From NCBI RefSeq assembly GCF_001639285.1, contig NZ_LWMW01000087.1:1-64000 (forward strand): a stretch of DNA of 64,000 nt, given 5' to 3'. The number at the start of each line of letters is the position of its first letter. Position 1 is the stretch's first letter. Below, piece after piece: positions 10,741 to 20,568 of the stretch. Source of the DNA: Methanobrevibacter cuticularis. GTDB lineage: Archaea > Methanobacteriota > Methanobacteria > Methanobacteriales > Methanobacteriaceae. The position numbers and the translations under genes are program-made. The notes below the pieces were generated by a model. It made no database searches, had not been told where the DNA came from, and saw only the letters and a program-made list of their open reading frames with translations.

Positions 10741-10883
10741 TAATATGAATTTTATATTGGAATGTAAATTTTAACTTTAGAAATTATAATTTTTACATAA
10801 AACAATTTTGAATTTAAAAAGTATGAAGTTAATGATTCAATCGAGGATTTTTGAGTTATTATAATACTAAATTATTGACTTTT

Positions 10884-11501
10884 TTATTTTTTACATACTC
10901 TAACTTTAGAATATTTAATAACCTTATCTTTTAAAGTGTATCCTTTCATCAATTCATCAATAATCTCACCATTTTCATGATCTTCACTAGCTTCGGCCAT
11001 AAGAGCTTCATGTTTAAATGGATCGAACTTTTCACCCTTGGTTGGTATTTCACACAAACCTTCTTTTTCAAGAGTGGATTTCATTTTAGAATATATTAGT
11101 TCTACTCCATCTATTAAGCTTTTTTCATCTTTTGAATTTTCTAAAGCTCTTTCAAGATCTTCATAAATGTCTAAAATATTTATGATCAAATTTTCATTTG
11201 CAAATCTAATAATATCTTGTTTTTGCTTTTCATTTTGTTTTTTAAAGTTTTCAAAATCTGCTTGAAGACGTTGAAGGTGAGATACATATTCAGCTAATTC
11301 TTCATCTTTTTTCTCAAGGTTTTTTTTCATATTAGCTAATTCTTCATCTTTTTTCTCAAGGCTTTTTTTTATATTAGCTGATTCTTCTTGACTTTCTTTC
11401 AATTCGACTTTTGACTCTTTAGTATTTTTGTCATGAATCTTTGAATCAGATTTTTTGCCATCTGGTTCTTTTTTATTTTTTATTTTATCATCATTAGCCA
11501 T
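10884..11501 (-). CDS. grpE: GrpE nucleotide exchange factor
   Basis: 205 residues. A long charged N-terminal coiled coil (about residues 1-110) includes a duplicated segment ([14 protein letters not shown] / [13 protein letters not shown]). The compact C-terminal beta domain carries EVL-type GrpE features ([12 protein letters not shown], then [15 protein letters not shown]). GrpE dimers release ADP from DnaK. Start ATG is preceded by GGTGA. First gene of the grpE-dnaK-dnaJ series, divergent from the ArsR-type regulator at 11735. Confidence 0.95.
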   Translation of the reverse strand: MANDDKIKNKKEPDGKKSDSKIHDKNTKESKVELKESQEESANIKKSLEKKDEELANMKKNLEKKDEELAEYVSHLQRLQADFENFKKQNEKQKQDIIRFANENLIINILDIYEDLERALENSKDEKSLIDGVELIYSKMKSTLEKEGLCEIPTKGEKFDPFKHEALMAEASEDHENGEIIDELMKGYTLKDKVIKYSKVRVCKK

Positions 11502-11682
11502 TCATTCACCTTTTTTTAAATTATAACTAATGAAAAAGATTTTTTAATTATTTATATTTTTTCTGAACTTTTTTCATATATTAGCTATCTTAGAGAATAA
11601 ATTCTAATAATTATAGCTATTATAGTAAGCTATTTAATAATTATAGCTTTTTACTATCTTAAAAAAATCCAAAAATATTAAA

Positions 11683-11730
11683 GTTACAAAAAGTTATCTT
11701 TCTCATTATGTTATAGTAACAAAAAGTTAT
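11683..11730 (+). promoter_or_regulatory. Operator pair TAAC-N5-GTTA in the grpE/regulator divergent region
   Basis: Two copies of a 15-bp sequence, GTTACAAAAAGTTAT (11683-11697) and GTAACAAAAAGTTAT (11716-11730), lie 33 bp apart, about three helical turns. The second contains the perfect palindrome TAAC-AAAAA-GTTA; the first has one mismatch in it. The motif reported for the Archaeoglobus heat-shock regulator HSR1, as I recall it, is CTAAC-N5-GTTAG. The second copy ends 4 bp before the regulator start, so autorepression is likely, and grpE is transcribed the other way from the same region. Confidence 0.65.
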
Positions 11731-11734
11731 ATAA

Positions 11735-12259
11735 ATGTTTCGATACATAATAGATATGATGACAAATAATTATATAAATAATCAATTTGATGATGTAGAT
11801 ATGGAAGCTATTCTCGATGTTATGGGATGCCGTACCCGACGAGAAATTATTAATCTTTTAAGAGAAGAGCCAAAATTTGTTAGTGAAATATCTCAAGAAC
11901 TGGAAGTTGGTCAAAAAGCTATCATAGAACATTTGCGTGCTATGGAAGAACTTGGTATATTAGAATCCTCCTTTAAGAAGATTGTTAGGGGAAGACCCCG
12001 TAAATATTATGATATGCCTCATGATTTCAATGTACATATAACAATAACTAAAAATTCATTTGATATAAACATTTCAGATGAAAAATTGAATCAAAAACAA
12101 CTTCCATCTGGAGATGAATGGTCAAAATTGTTGGATATTGAAAGAAAAATCGATCAGGGACATTGGGAGGCAGTTGAAGAGCTTAAAAATCAAATAAGAT
12201 TATATAAAAATCTTACAAACAGAGCCGAATATATTTTAGAAAGAACAGATAGAAAATAG
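11735..12259 (+). CDS. ArsR-type winged-helix regulator, candidate heat-shock repressor
   Basis: 174 residues from ATG 11735; ATGs at 11756 and 11759 are alternatives. Residues about 25-100 form an ArsR-like winged helix: RTRREIINLLREEPKFVSEI, then the recognition helix QKAIIEHLRAMEELGIL and a wing with RGRPRKYYDMP. The C-terminal 75 residues are charged and helical and may mediate dimerisation. Divergent from grpE across a 233-bp region holding two palindromic operators. The regulator-grpE-dnaK-dnaJ arrangement appears conserved in Methanothermobacter, as I recall. A role in controlling the chaperone genes is inferred from position and operator type. Confidence 0.75.
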   Translation: MFRYIIDMMTNNYINNQFDDVDMEAILDVMGCRTRREIINLLREEPKFVSEISQELEVGQKAIIEHLRAMEELGILESSFKKIVRGRPRKYYDMPHDFNVHITITKNSFDINISDEKLNQKQLPSGDEWSKLLDIERKIDQGHWEAVEELKNQIRLYKNLTNRAEYILERTDRK

Positions 12260-12396
12260 CTATCATATAAATAATATATAAAATTAAAATGTATAATAAA
12301 ATATGCTTAATATGTGAAATGGATAGTAAGTATACTGATTTCAATATTAATATGAACTATTAGCTATAAAAAGAGTATTATGAGTTTTAAAAATGT

Positions 12397-14739
12397 TTAT
12401 TTTGAGAGAGAAGAGCTGATTATTGATTGACCTAGTGATATTGATCCATCTCCTGCACAGGAGTTTCTATGTTGCACAAATTTAAAATTTGCATCTTCAA
12501 TGTGTTTTTTAGTAGCTAATGTAATAGCTTCATTGTAAAAAACTCCTCCTGTAGCTCCAATTGTACTAATACCCTTTTTTTCAGCTACTTCAATAGCTAT
12601 TTCAGCTAAACCTTTACCAACTGCCTCTTGTCCAGCAGCAGCTATATTTTTTTTATTTTCTCCAGAAGCTATTTTATCCATGATATCTTTTAATATAAGT
12701 TTAGTGTCTAGAACTGGACGATTGTCCATTTTTTTGATTTCAATTGGAATATCAATATCATCTTTTGCACCATAGGCGAAGGATTCTAGTTTCATTGCAG
12801 ATTCTCCTTCATAGGTCCGTTTTCCACAAATATTTAAGGCCGCAGCTATTGAATCAAGAATTCGTCCTGTACTTGTTGTTATTCCAACATTTAATCCAGA
12901 GTTCAATTGCTTTAATAGACTTTTTATTTCCATTTCTCCATATTGGAAATAGTCTTTGTAATTTTTCATTAGGAGGGTTTTAAGTTCTTCTTCTTCATAG
13001 CTATTTTTTAAAATTGAAGTTAACATTCGAATAGGGTATTTGGTGGAAGTATCTCCCCCTGGCATTTTTTGAGGCATCAAAGAACCTAATCTTTCATAGC
13101 TTTTAATATCAGTATATATTATTTCTCCTCCCCAGGCGGTTCCATCATCTCCATATCCTACTCCATCTGCAGCTATATAAACTAATTCATCAAGTGAATT
13201 GTCTGCTGATAGCACTGCTCCATGAGCATGGTGATGTTGTATAGAAGTGAGATTAGCATTAAATTGTTCAGATAGCTCTTTTCCCAGTTGGGTGGTAAAA
13301 AATTGAGGATGCATATCACAAGCTATTGTATCAAAGTTTGATGTTTTTGTAATGTTCATCAGATGTTCAATAGATTCTTGAAGGAATTCATAAGTTTTAA
13401 ATTTGTTGGTATTTCCAATATGTTGTGAAACGTAAGCTAAGCCCTGTTTTTGAATACAGAAAGTTACATCTAGTTCTGGACCAAGACTTAAAATGTTCGC
13501 ATTTTTATTTATGATTTCTGGATTTAGTAATTTTAATAGATCATATGGTTCTGGAGCATATCCTCTAGATCTTCTGATAAATGATAGTTCATTGTTTCTA
13601 TATCTAATTACAGAATCATCGCACCTATTCATGATTTTTCGATCATGAAGGAGGTAGTAATCAGCTATTCCATAGAGATTTTTTAAAATCTCCTTATTTT
13701 CTATCATCATTGGTTCTCCAGGTCTATTGGCTGAAGTCATGATATAAGCAGATTCATCAGTGTAACTAAATAGTAAATGGTGTAATGGTGAATAGGGAAG
13801 CATGACTCCGATATTATGTAGTTCAGGAGCCACATTATCTTCGAAATAATAATTTTTGCTTTTTTTAAGTACTACTATAGGCCTTTCTTTTGATAGCAGT
13901 GATTTAGCCTCAACATCGGACACTTCAGCGAAAGTTTTAACTGTTTCTAGATTTGAAGACATAACTGCAAAGGGTTGATTGAATCGGTTCAATCTTTTTC
14001 TTAAATTTTTAACAGGTCTTTCATCTGTTACTTTAGCTACTAAATGAGTTCCTCCAATTCCTTTAATAGCTAATATTTTCCCTTTATCCAATAGATTAAC
14101 TGCCTTTTTTAAAGGATTTGAAATAGCTAATTCTTTTCCATCACTTTTATAAAGTGAAAGTGAGGGACCACAGATACTACAACAGCTAGCTTCAGCATGG
14201 TAACGTCTATCATTGGGGTCAGTATACTCGTCTTCACATTCATCACATAATGGAAAATCCTCCATCGTGGTATTAACTCTATCATAGGGTATTGATCCAA
14301 TTACAGTAAATCGAGGACCACAATCAGTACAAGCTGTAAATGGATAATTATATCTTCTGTTATTAGGATCTCTTATTTCTTTTAAACAACTATCACAAAT
14401 AGCTAAATCTGGAGGAATAACAGAAGCTCCTGAAAAATCAGCTGAACTTTCTAATATTTTAAAATCATTGGATTTCTTATATATATCATATTCATTATCA
14501 TTTTCATCTATCCATTGAAGTTCAATGGAATTGATCTTAGCTATTGGTGGTTTTTCTTTTTTCAGGGTATCTAAAAATAGATTCACTCCTTTTTCGTTTT
14601 CAAAAAGGATAATTTCGACTATGTTCCCAAGATTTCGAATATTTCCTCTGAGGTTCAATGCATTAGCTATTCTATAAACTGTTGGTCTAAATCCTACTCC
14701 TTGGACGATTCCTTGAACCCATATTTTAGCTATTTTCAT
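12397..14739 (-). CDS. hypF: Carbamoyltransferase HypF for [NiFe]-hydrogenase maturation
   Basis: 780 residues from ATG 14739. An upstream GTG (14751) overlaps the GGTGA ribosome binding site, so it is rejected as start. Domain order: acylphosphatase ([19 protein letters not shown]), two zinc fingers ([20 protein letters not shown]...CTDCGPRF and [20 protein letters not shown]...CSICGPS), YrdC-like domain ([30 protein letters not shown]), and a Kae1-like domain with HHHAH ([12 protein letters not shown]) and the C-terminal [11 protein letters not shown]. It makes carbamoyl-AMP and transfers the carbamoyl to HypE for the cyanide ligands of the hydrogenase iron. Methanogens need this for F420-reducing and other NiFe hydrogenases. 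Confidence 0.97.
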   Translation of the reverse strand: MKIAKIWVQGIVQGVGFRPTVYRIANALNLRGNIRNLGNIVEIILFENEKGVNLFLDTLKKEKPPIAKINSIELQWIDENDNEYDIYKKSNDFKILESSADFSGASVIPPDLAICDSCLKEIRDPNNRRYNYPFTACTDCGPRFTVIGSIPYDRVNTTMEDFPLCDECEDEYTDPNDRRYHAEASCCSICGPSLSLYKSDGKELAISNPLKKAVNLLDKGKILAIKGIGGTHLVAKVTDERPVKNLRKRLNRFNQPFAVMSSNLETVKTFAEVSDVEAKSLLSKERPIVVLKKSKNYYFEDNVAPELHNIGVMLPYSPLHHLLFSYTDESAYIMTSANRPGEPMMIENKEILKNLYGIADYYLLHDRKIMNRCDDSVIRYRNNELSFIRRSRGYAPEPYDLLKLLNPEIINKNANILSLGPELDVTFCIQKQGLAYVSQHIGNTNKFKTYEFLQESIEHLMNITKTSNFDTIACDMHPQFFTTQLGKELSEQFNANLTSIQHHHAHGAVLSADNSLDELVYIAADGVGYGDDGTAWGGEIIYTDIKSYERLGSLMPQKMPGGDTSTKYPIRMLTSILKNSYEEEELKTLLMKNYKDYFQYGEMEIKSLLKQLNSGLNVGITTSTGRILDSIAAALNICGKRTYEGESAMKLESFAYGAKDDIDIPIEIKKMDNRPVLDTKLILKDIMDKIASGENKKNIAAAGQEAVGKGLAEIAIEVAEKKGISTIGATGGVFYNEAITLATKKHIEDANFKFVQHRNSCAGDGSISLGQSIISSSLSK

Positions 14740-14965
14740 TGAAAATTTCACCAGTTCTAAAATTCTATAAGTTTAAAATATATATATTATTAACAACATA
14801 ATAATTATTAAATGTTTATTAAATTAAGCATTGATAATTGATATTTTAAAATAATTTTGAGGGTACTACTAAAATAATTTTAGAAATATTTTTTAAAACT
14901 TTATTTTAACAAATTATCAATGTATGCTTTATTTATTAATATTATCTACAATTTTCATATTTAAT

Positions 14966-15070
14966 GAGTATAAATAATTGATAATTTAAATATGTTTGAT
15001 GAGTATAAATAATTGATAATTTAAATATGTTTGATGAGTATAAATAATTGATAATTTAAATATGTTTGAT
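14966..15070. repeat. 35-bp tandem repeat, three identical copies
   Basis: Perfect units at 14966-15000, 15001-15035 and 15036-15070, each containing GAGTATAAATAATTGATAAT. They lie in the hypF/larB divergent region (14740-15255), about 185 bp upstream of larB. TATAAATA inside each unit resembles a TATA box, so the repeat may have tripled a promoter-like element. Confidence 0.85.
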
Positions 15071-15255
15071 GAGTTAAGTAATATTATTAATTATAAGCAT
15101 CTTATTAATAACCTTAATAATTTTTAATAATTTTAGTGTTTTATAAACTTTAGTGTTTTATGAATTTTAATAATTTATAAACTTTAGTGATTTATAATTA
15201 TGTTTATAGTTGTTCTATGATTTTAACTTTTTAAAAATTTTAGTAATGTGATATA

Positions 15256-16038
15256 ATGAGGGATATTCTTCAAGATCTATTAGAAGAAAAAATCAGTATT
15301 GAAAATGCTGAAAAACTTTTACGAGTTAATGATATTCTAGAATTAGATCAAATAGCTAAATTAGACATTGGAAGAGAAAATAGAACAGGATTTCCTGAAG
15401 CTATTCTGGCTCAAGGAAAGGATCATGATGATTTATTAATTATTATTAATGGTTATTGCACTAAAAAAAATTCTAACAATCTTCTTATAACAAGACTTGA
15501 TAAGAATGATTATAATCGATTAAAGAAGGATTTGAAACATTTAGAAGAAAAAGGATATAATTTAGATTATAATAATAAGGCTAAAATATTGATTATATCT
15601 AACGAATCTAAGAATAAGCTTAGTACTAATTATGGTAAAATAGGAATCATCACTGGAGGAACTTCAGATATACCTATTGCTGAAGAAGCTAAAGTAATAG
15701 CTGAACAGGGTGGGGCTGAAGTTTTGACTTCTTACGATGTAGGAGTAGCAGGAATTAATAGGCTTTTTCCTCAATTAGCTAAAATGGTTAAAGAAGGGGT
15801 AAAAACCATAATAGTGTGTGCTGGTATGGAAGGAGCTCTGACTTCAGTGGTAGCAGGATTAGTAGATGTTCCGGTTATAGGTGTTCCAACTTCTGTGGGA
15901 TATGGTATTGGTGGAAAAGGTAAAGCAGCATTGTATGGCATGTTACAATCTTGTGCTCCAGGAATAGCAGTAGTTAATATTGATAATGGATTTGGAGCAG
16001 CAGTTTTTGCTTTAACAATAATAAAAAACAACAAATAG
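15256..16038 (+). CDS. larB: LarB, nickel-pincer cofactor biosynthesis carboxylase/hydrolase
   Basis: 260 residues. The N-terminal region ([20 protein letters not shown]) and the PurE-like C-terminal half are typical of Lar[45 protein letters not shown], and [18 protein letters not shown]. LarB carboxylates and hydrolyses nicotinate adenine dinucleotide in the route to the nickel-pincer nucleotide of lactate racemase-type enzymes. No larC or larE is seen in the window. The nearby hypF also concerns nickel enzymes, but the two are divergent, so co-function is not shown. Confidence 0.92.
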   Translation: MRDILQDLLEEKISIENAEKLLRVNDILELDQIAKLDIGRENRTGFPEAILAQGKDHDDLLIIINGYCTKKNSNNLLITRLDKNDYNRLKKDLKHLEEKGYNLDYNNKAKILIISNESKNKLSTNYGKIGIITGGTSDIPIAEEAKVIAEQGGAEVLTSYDVGVAGINRLFPQLAKMVKEGVKTIIVCAGMEGALTSVVAGLVDVPVIGVPTSVGYGIGGKGKAALYGMLQSCAPGIAVVNIDNGFGAAVFALTIIKNNK

Positions 16039-16222
16039 CTATTGCTCCTTAGTCTACACTTTATCTTTGATTTAGTATACGCTTTAACACGTCTAGTAGT
16101 GCTTCTATTAAGACTTTTATCAGTTTTATTAGAAATTCATTGTTATTTAATGGCATATAGCTTAGTTTCTCTTAGTATTCAATTACTACATAATTTAGTA
16201 TTTAATTTAAATTTTTAATAAT

Positions 16223-16466
16223 ATTTATTTGGATATTTTCTTGGATATAAGATTTATTTGGATATTTTCTTGGATATAAGATTTATTTGGATATTTTCTT
16301 GGATATAAGATTTATTTGGATATTTTCTTGGATATAATGTTTATTTGGATATTTTCTTGGATATAATGTTTATTTGGATATTTTCTTGGATATAATATTT
16401 ATTTGGATATTTTCTTGGATGTTTTATTAAATTTTTAATAATATTTATTTGGATATTTTCTTGGAT
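16223..16466. repeat. 29-bp tandem repeat, about eight copies
   Basis: Units of ATTTATTTGGATATTTTCTT plus nine more bases follow one another without spacers. The last two units sit in a longer 46-bp version that also includes flanking sequence. The array is upstream of the GNAT gene. It is not a CRISPR: there are no unique spacers and no cas genes. Confidence 0.85.
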
Positions 16467-16585
16467 GTTTTATTAAATTTTTAATAATATATTTTATTAA
16501 ATGTCTTATTAAATATTCAATTAAAACATTGTCAATATTTAATCATAATGAGAATTGTCATTAAAAAACTATTGAAGGGATTATT

Positions 16586-17224
16586 TTGATTATTGAAGAA
16601 CTTAACGTAGATGAACATAATATTGATAAAGTAGCTAATCTCATTTACTATGTTGATGAGAAAACTTATTTTTACATATTTAAAAGTGAAAAAAAAGCTG
16701 TTTCAGCAATTAAAAGACTTCTATTAAGTGAATCTAATTTTATTAAAGAAAATAATGTAAAAAATAATAACAAACGGATTAATTTATTCGTTATTTTAGA
16801 TAATGGAGAAAATAAGAATATTATAGGGATATTGGGTATAAATAAAGGTAAAAAAGAAAATTTTTCTAAGTCTTTATTGTATATGTTCAAATTATTGAAT
16901 CCTTGGGATGCAGTAAGATTCTCTATGATGTTTTTCATAGATAATAAAATTCTAGCCACTGTTGATGAAGATGATTTTTATTTAGCAGAAATAGTCGTTG
17001 ATGAAGCTCAAAGAGGAAAAGGACTTGGATCAGAAATAATAAACAAAATGATAGATTTAGCTAAATCAGAAGGATTTAAAAGAGTAGTTCTCGACGTTGA
17101 TTTTACTAATGATAGGGCTAAAAAGCTTTATAAATCTTTGGGCTTTAAGAAATTCAATGAAAAATCATTTAAAGTCTTTAGTAAGGAGAGAGGAATGCAT
17201 AACATGGAATATGTCCTAGAATAG
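16586..17224 (+). CDS. GNAT-family N-acetyltransferase
   Basis: 212 residues. TTG at 16586 is the only recognised start: the frame is closed by TAA at 16562, and GAAGGGA lies just upstream. The C-terminal half is a GNAT fold with acetyl-CoA-binding motif A (LAEIVVDEAQRGKGLGSEII) and motif B (NDRAKKLYKSLGFKKF). The N-terminal half carries an insertion (residues about 45-130) with two hydrophobic stretches, often seen in small-molecule or peptide acetylases. Substrate unknown. It stands alone between larB and hisE. Confidence 0.88.
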   Translation: MIIEELNVDEHNIDKVANLIYYVDEKTYFYIFKSEKKAVSAIKRLLLSESNFIKENNVKNNNKRINLFVILDNGENKNIIGILGINKGKKENFSKSLLYMFKLLNPWDAVRFSMMFFIDNKILATVDEDDFYLAEIVVDEAQRGKGLGSEIINKMIDLAKSEGFKRVVLDVDFTNDRAKKLYKSLGFKKFNEKSFKVFSKERGMHNMEYVLE

Positions 17225-17419
17225 TTGTCATGTCATTTATTTTTATTAATCTCTCTATATTATCTAACTTATTATTTTTATTTCTAGCTTATTATTTTTA
17301 TTTTTCTTAGGGCTATTTATCATGTTTATCTAGCTAATTGTGCTTATTTTTCTTGTTTTGTGTTTATTGTGGGCTTTAGCTAGTCGTGTTTATTAATTCT
17401 CAAATTCCATTGTAGTTTG

Positions 17420-17710
17420 TTATTTCATCCTAGTTTGAAATTCATCCAATAGTTCATCTAAAGTAATTTCTTTATAAACTAGAAGCAAGAGTATATGAAA
17501 TATTAAATCTGTAGATTCATGAATTAAATTATCTTGATTTTTGGAAGCTATTAAGACTTCAGCTGTTTCTTCTCCTATTTTTTCTAGTATCTTGTCTTCA
17601 GCTGTTTTACTACTATTTTTCATGATATTAGATGTATAGGAATCTATGGGATGGTCTCGTCGATTTTCTAATGTTTCATAGAGTTCTCTAATTATCTTCT
17701 CATCAGTCAT
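17420..17710 (-). CDS. hisE: Phosphoribosyl-ATP pyrophosphohydrolase HisE
   Basis: 96 residues, usual length. MazG-like helical fold with the metal-binding pattern [13 protein letters not shown] and [14 protein letters not shown]. It hydrolyses phosphoribosyl-ATP to phosphoribosyl-AMP and pyrophosphate, step 2 of histidine biosynthesis. In this organism it is separate from HisI, as in other methanogens. It lies 25 bp downstream of the CBS-ParB gene on the same strand and is probably cotranscribed with it and gatB. Confidence 0.95.
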   Translation of the reverse strand: MTDEKIIRELYETLENRRDHPIDSYTSNIMKNSSKTAEDKILEKIGEETAEVLIASKNQDNLIHESTDLIFHILLLLVYKEITLDELLDEFQTRMK

Positions 17711-17735
17711 ATTTCTTCCTCACAATTCCTTTGGA

Positions 17736-18578
17736 TTAGTTTTTTCTAGTTCCAGGTTTATGTATGGAAGCGTTTTTATTGTTTTGATCATGAGTTTGTT
17801 TAAGACTTTCGGTAATAGCTATTAGAGGGTGTTGAGCATCATCAATTATTTCTATATCATCAAATGTATGAATTCCTGATTTATCTGCTGTTTTTTCCAT
17901 TCCTAGCTCTAAATCCTTTTTTAAATCGATAACATATGAGTCAATTGAATTACATCCTAAATTTCTAGCTGCTACTGCTCTGTGATGCCCATCGACTAGA
18001 ATCCATCTATTTCCAGTTTTAACAACAATAGCTGGTTCTGCTAATCCTCTTTTCAATTCATAAGTTCTTCCTTGTAACTCATCGGCGTAAACTTTATCTT
18101 GTGTGGGTCTTAAATCATCAGTACTCACTTCCATACGCTTTAAACTTGTTTTAATTCCATATAGCTGTTCTAAAGTTTTTTTAAAATAGTTAACTTTTGT
18201 AGGAGTTGATCGTTCTATGTGGGATCGAACCATGTCTGTGTTAGTGATTATTCCTTTCAACATTCCATTTTCCCCAACAACTGGTAATCTGGATATGCCT
18301 TGTCTAAACATAACTCTTGATGCATCATTAATTGACATATCTTGACGAGCTATAACTACATCTGTGGACATAATGTCTTTGACTAAATCTTCCCATTCCT
18401 TTAACAAAAGATCAAAAGCAGTTACTATGCCTACGATATTTTCATCATCATTAATAACTGGAAAACCATCGTGTCCAGTTTCCTTCATTAATTTAATAAC
18501 TTCTTCATTCAAAGTGTCTGGTTTAACACTTATAACCTCTTTGGTCATATAATTTCTTACTAGAGATTTACTACTCAT
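17736..18578 (-). CDS. CBS-domain protein with ParB-like domain
   Basis: 280 residues. Two CBS domains occupy residues about 8-122 (VRNYMTKEVISVKPDTLN, GFPVINDDENIVGIVTAFDL, then a second copy with ISRLPVVGENGMLKGIITN). They are followed by a ParB/sulfiredoxin-like fold (RPTQDKVYADELQGRTYELK, then WILVDGHHRAVAARNLGC). CBS pairs sense adenine nucleotides. The DGHHRAVAA motif is the ParB-type nucleotide-binding loop. Function in methanogens is unknown. It is sandwiched between gatB and hisE with short gaps, so it is likely part of that operon. Confidence 0.85.
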   Translation of the reverse strand: MSSKSLVRNYMTKEVISVKPDTLNEEVIKLMKETGHDGFPVINDDENIVGIVTAFDLLLKEWEDLVKDIMSTDVVIARQDMSINDASRVMFRQGISRLPVVGENGMLKGIITNTDMVRSHIERSTPTKVNYFKKTLEQLYGIKTSLKRMEVSTDDLRPTQDKVYADELQGRTYELKRGLAEPAIVVKTGNRWILVDGHHRAVAARNLGCNSIDSYVIDLKKDLELGMEKTADKSGIHTFDDIEIIDDAQHPLIAITESLKQTHDQNNKNASIHKPGTRKN

Positions 18579-18620
18579 TTTTACCCCTTTTTGATTTATT
18601 TTCTCTAATTATATCTATCA

Positions 18621-19976
18621 TTAATTATCTAATATATTTTTTAAAATTTTCACGGTTTCCCCAGGATCTGCTTTTCCACGAGTAAGTTTCATAACTTGAC
18701 CTACTAAAAAATTAAGAGAAGCCTTTTGTCCTTTCTTATAATCTTCAACAGCATTTGAATTTTCATTTATGGCTTGTTTTGCAGCCTCAACAGTTTCATC
18801 TTTTTTTACAACACCTATTAGTCCTAGCTCTTCAGCTATTTCTTTTGGTGTTTTACTATTGTTTGGCATATTTTCAATTATTCTTTGGCCAGATTTTGTT
18901 GTAATTTCTTTATTTTGCAAGAGCTTTAAAAGTTCAATGATATTGTATGGTGTGATCTTACTATCTACAAAGCTAAACTTATTATAAGTTAAAACTCTTT
19001 TTAATTCATCTCTCATCCAAAGTGCTGCAAATTTTGAATCAATATCTTTAGTTACTTCTTCATAGGCATTAGCTAATTCTAATTCCGAGGTTAAAACTTT
19101 TGCAGACTCTTCATCTATATTATATTGCTCCATGAATCTTTCTACTTTGTGATGAGGAGCTTCAGGCATAACTTCAGCTACTGTATGAATTTGATTATCA
19201 TTTACTTCGATTGGTGGGAGGTCAGGATCAGGTATAAACCTATAATCATCAGCATCTTCTTTAGATCTCATAGCTACAGTTATCATTTGAGATTCTAAAT
19301 ATGCTCTAGTCTCTTGTTTGATTTCAACCCCTCTTTTCAGGAGATTTTTTTGTCTAATCATTTCAAACTGAAGAGCTTTGTAAGCACCTTTAATAGAATT
19401 AATGTTTTTTATTTCGGCTCTTTTACCACCTTCAATTGAGATATTTACATCTGCTCGCATACTTCCTTCACCACGAGCACTTTCACTATAATTTAAAACC
19501 CTAATAAGCTCTTTTAGAAATGTTCTAGCTTCTTCAGGTGAGTGTATATCAGGCTCTGTAACAATTTCTACAAGTGGAATTCCAGACCTATTGAAATCAA
19601 CAATACCATGATCTGGTTTAAATTGCCCTGGGTCCTCTTCCATATGTATCTCTCTTATCCTAATTCCATTTAAATCTCCTTCATATCCAATAGGAACGGA
19701 AGTTCTTTGATATCCGGAAGGTAAATCAGGATAATCGTAATGTTTTCTCATAAAATAAGTTATGTTTTGGTCTATTTTACAATTTAACATTAAAGCTATA
19801 GTTAAAGCATTTTCAAGAGCTTTTTCATTAGTAGGATAAGGCTTAGCACCTGGTTGGTTTAAACAAACTGGACAAATGTTTGTATTAGCAGGCTCATCTT
19901 TGTAATTAGTAGGACAATCACAAAACAATTTTGAATTAGTTTCTAATTGTACGTGAATTTCAAGTCCACATTTCAT
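18621..19976 (-). CDS. gatB: Asp-tRNA(Asn)/Glu-tRNA(Gln) amidotransferase subunit B
   Basis: 451 residues. Starts MKCGLEIHVQLETNSKLFC and contains the GatB signatures MRKHYDYPDLPSGYQRT, EEDPGQFKPDHGIVDFNRSG and SMRADVNISI. The four Cys (CDC, CPVC) can bind zinc. The YqeY-like tail domain occupies the last 140 residues (GKADPGETVKIL). With GatA and GatC it amidates mischarged Asp-tRNA(Asn) for asparaginyl-tRNA formation in archaea; Gln-tRNA is usually served by GatDE. First gene of the gatB, CBS-ParB, hisE series. Confidence 0.97.
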   Translation of the reverse strand: MKCGLEIHVQLETNSKLFCDCPTNYKDEPANTNICPVCLNQPGAKPYPTNEKALENALTIALMLNCKIDQNITYFMRKHYDYPDLPSGYQRTSVPIGYEGDLNGIRIREIHMEEDPGQFKPDHGIVDFNRSGIPLVEIVTEPDIHSPEEARTFLKELIRVLNYSESARGEGSMRADVNISIEGGKRAEIKNINSIKGAYKALQFEMIRQKNLLKRGVEIKQETRAYLESQMITVAMRSKEDADDYRFIPDPDLPPIEVNDNQIHTVAEVMPEAPHHKVERFMEQYNIDEESAKVLTSELELANAYEEVTKDIDSKFAALWMRDELKRVLTYNKFSFVDSKITPYNIIELLKLLQNKEITTKSGQRIIENMPNNSKTPKEIAEELGLIGVVKKDETVEAAKQAINENSNAVEDYKKGQKASLNFLVGQVMKLTRGKADPGETVKILKNILDN

Positions 19977-20339
19977 GTTTATATTAATTCCTCCGATATT
20001 ATAGTAATTAGGGAATGATTCTGATTATAGTATTATGATTAGATTGTGATTATAATTTAGATATGAGAATCATTAATTCAAATGATAATCGTTTATTATA
20101 AGTATCTAAATAATTATTATAGATAATGGTTAATATAATAGCTATTCTATATAAAGATTAATCTATTCCTTATTTTATATATAATTTCTATATTTTTCTA
20201 TAATTTTCTATTATAAATCAATGGATTTTTATTAATAAACGTTATTATTTATTCAACAATTATTATATTTAATTATTTTATATCTTATAAATATTTCCTC
20301 ATCTATTATAAAATTCTATTATCTTCAATATTTTATAAA

Positions 20340-20443
20340 TTTTTGATTATTTAATATTTTATGATTGGGAGATTTTATTTGTTTTTTAAAGTTTTTGATT
20401 ATTTAATATTTTATGATTGGGAGATTTTATTTGTTTTTTAAAG
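20340..20443. repeat. 52-bp tandem repeat, two identical copies
   Basis: Units at 20340-20391 and 20392-20443, each with ATGATTGGGAGATTTTATTT. They lie in the 592-bp gap between gatB (starting at 19976) and the radical SAM gene (ending at 20569). The rest of this gap is AT-rich, with no ORF that I can support and two copies of the AATAGCTATT palindrome (20137, 20482). Confidence 0.8.
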
Positions 20444-20568
20444 TTTTTGACAACTTATATCTTATAGCTATTTTGTTTCTGAATAGCTATTTTATTCCTG
20501 AGCACATTTTCTGTGATAACCAGTAATAAGAATTAATCAGTAATAAGATTTCTTTTGAATAATTGGTT

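Noticed and set aside
14740-14751. GTG at 14751 as hypF start, and ATG at 10567 as dnaK start
   Set aside because: Both codons lie within GGTGA ribosome binding sites that serve the next in-frame ATG.
16223-16466. CRISPR-like array of 29-bp repeats
   Set aside because: Units abut each other with no unique spacers, and no cas gene is near. The same applies to 54919-55163.
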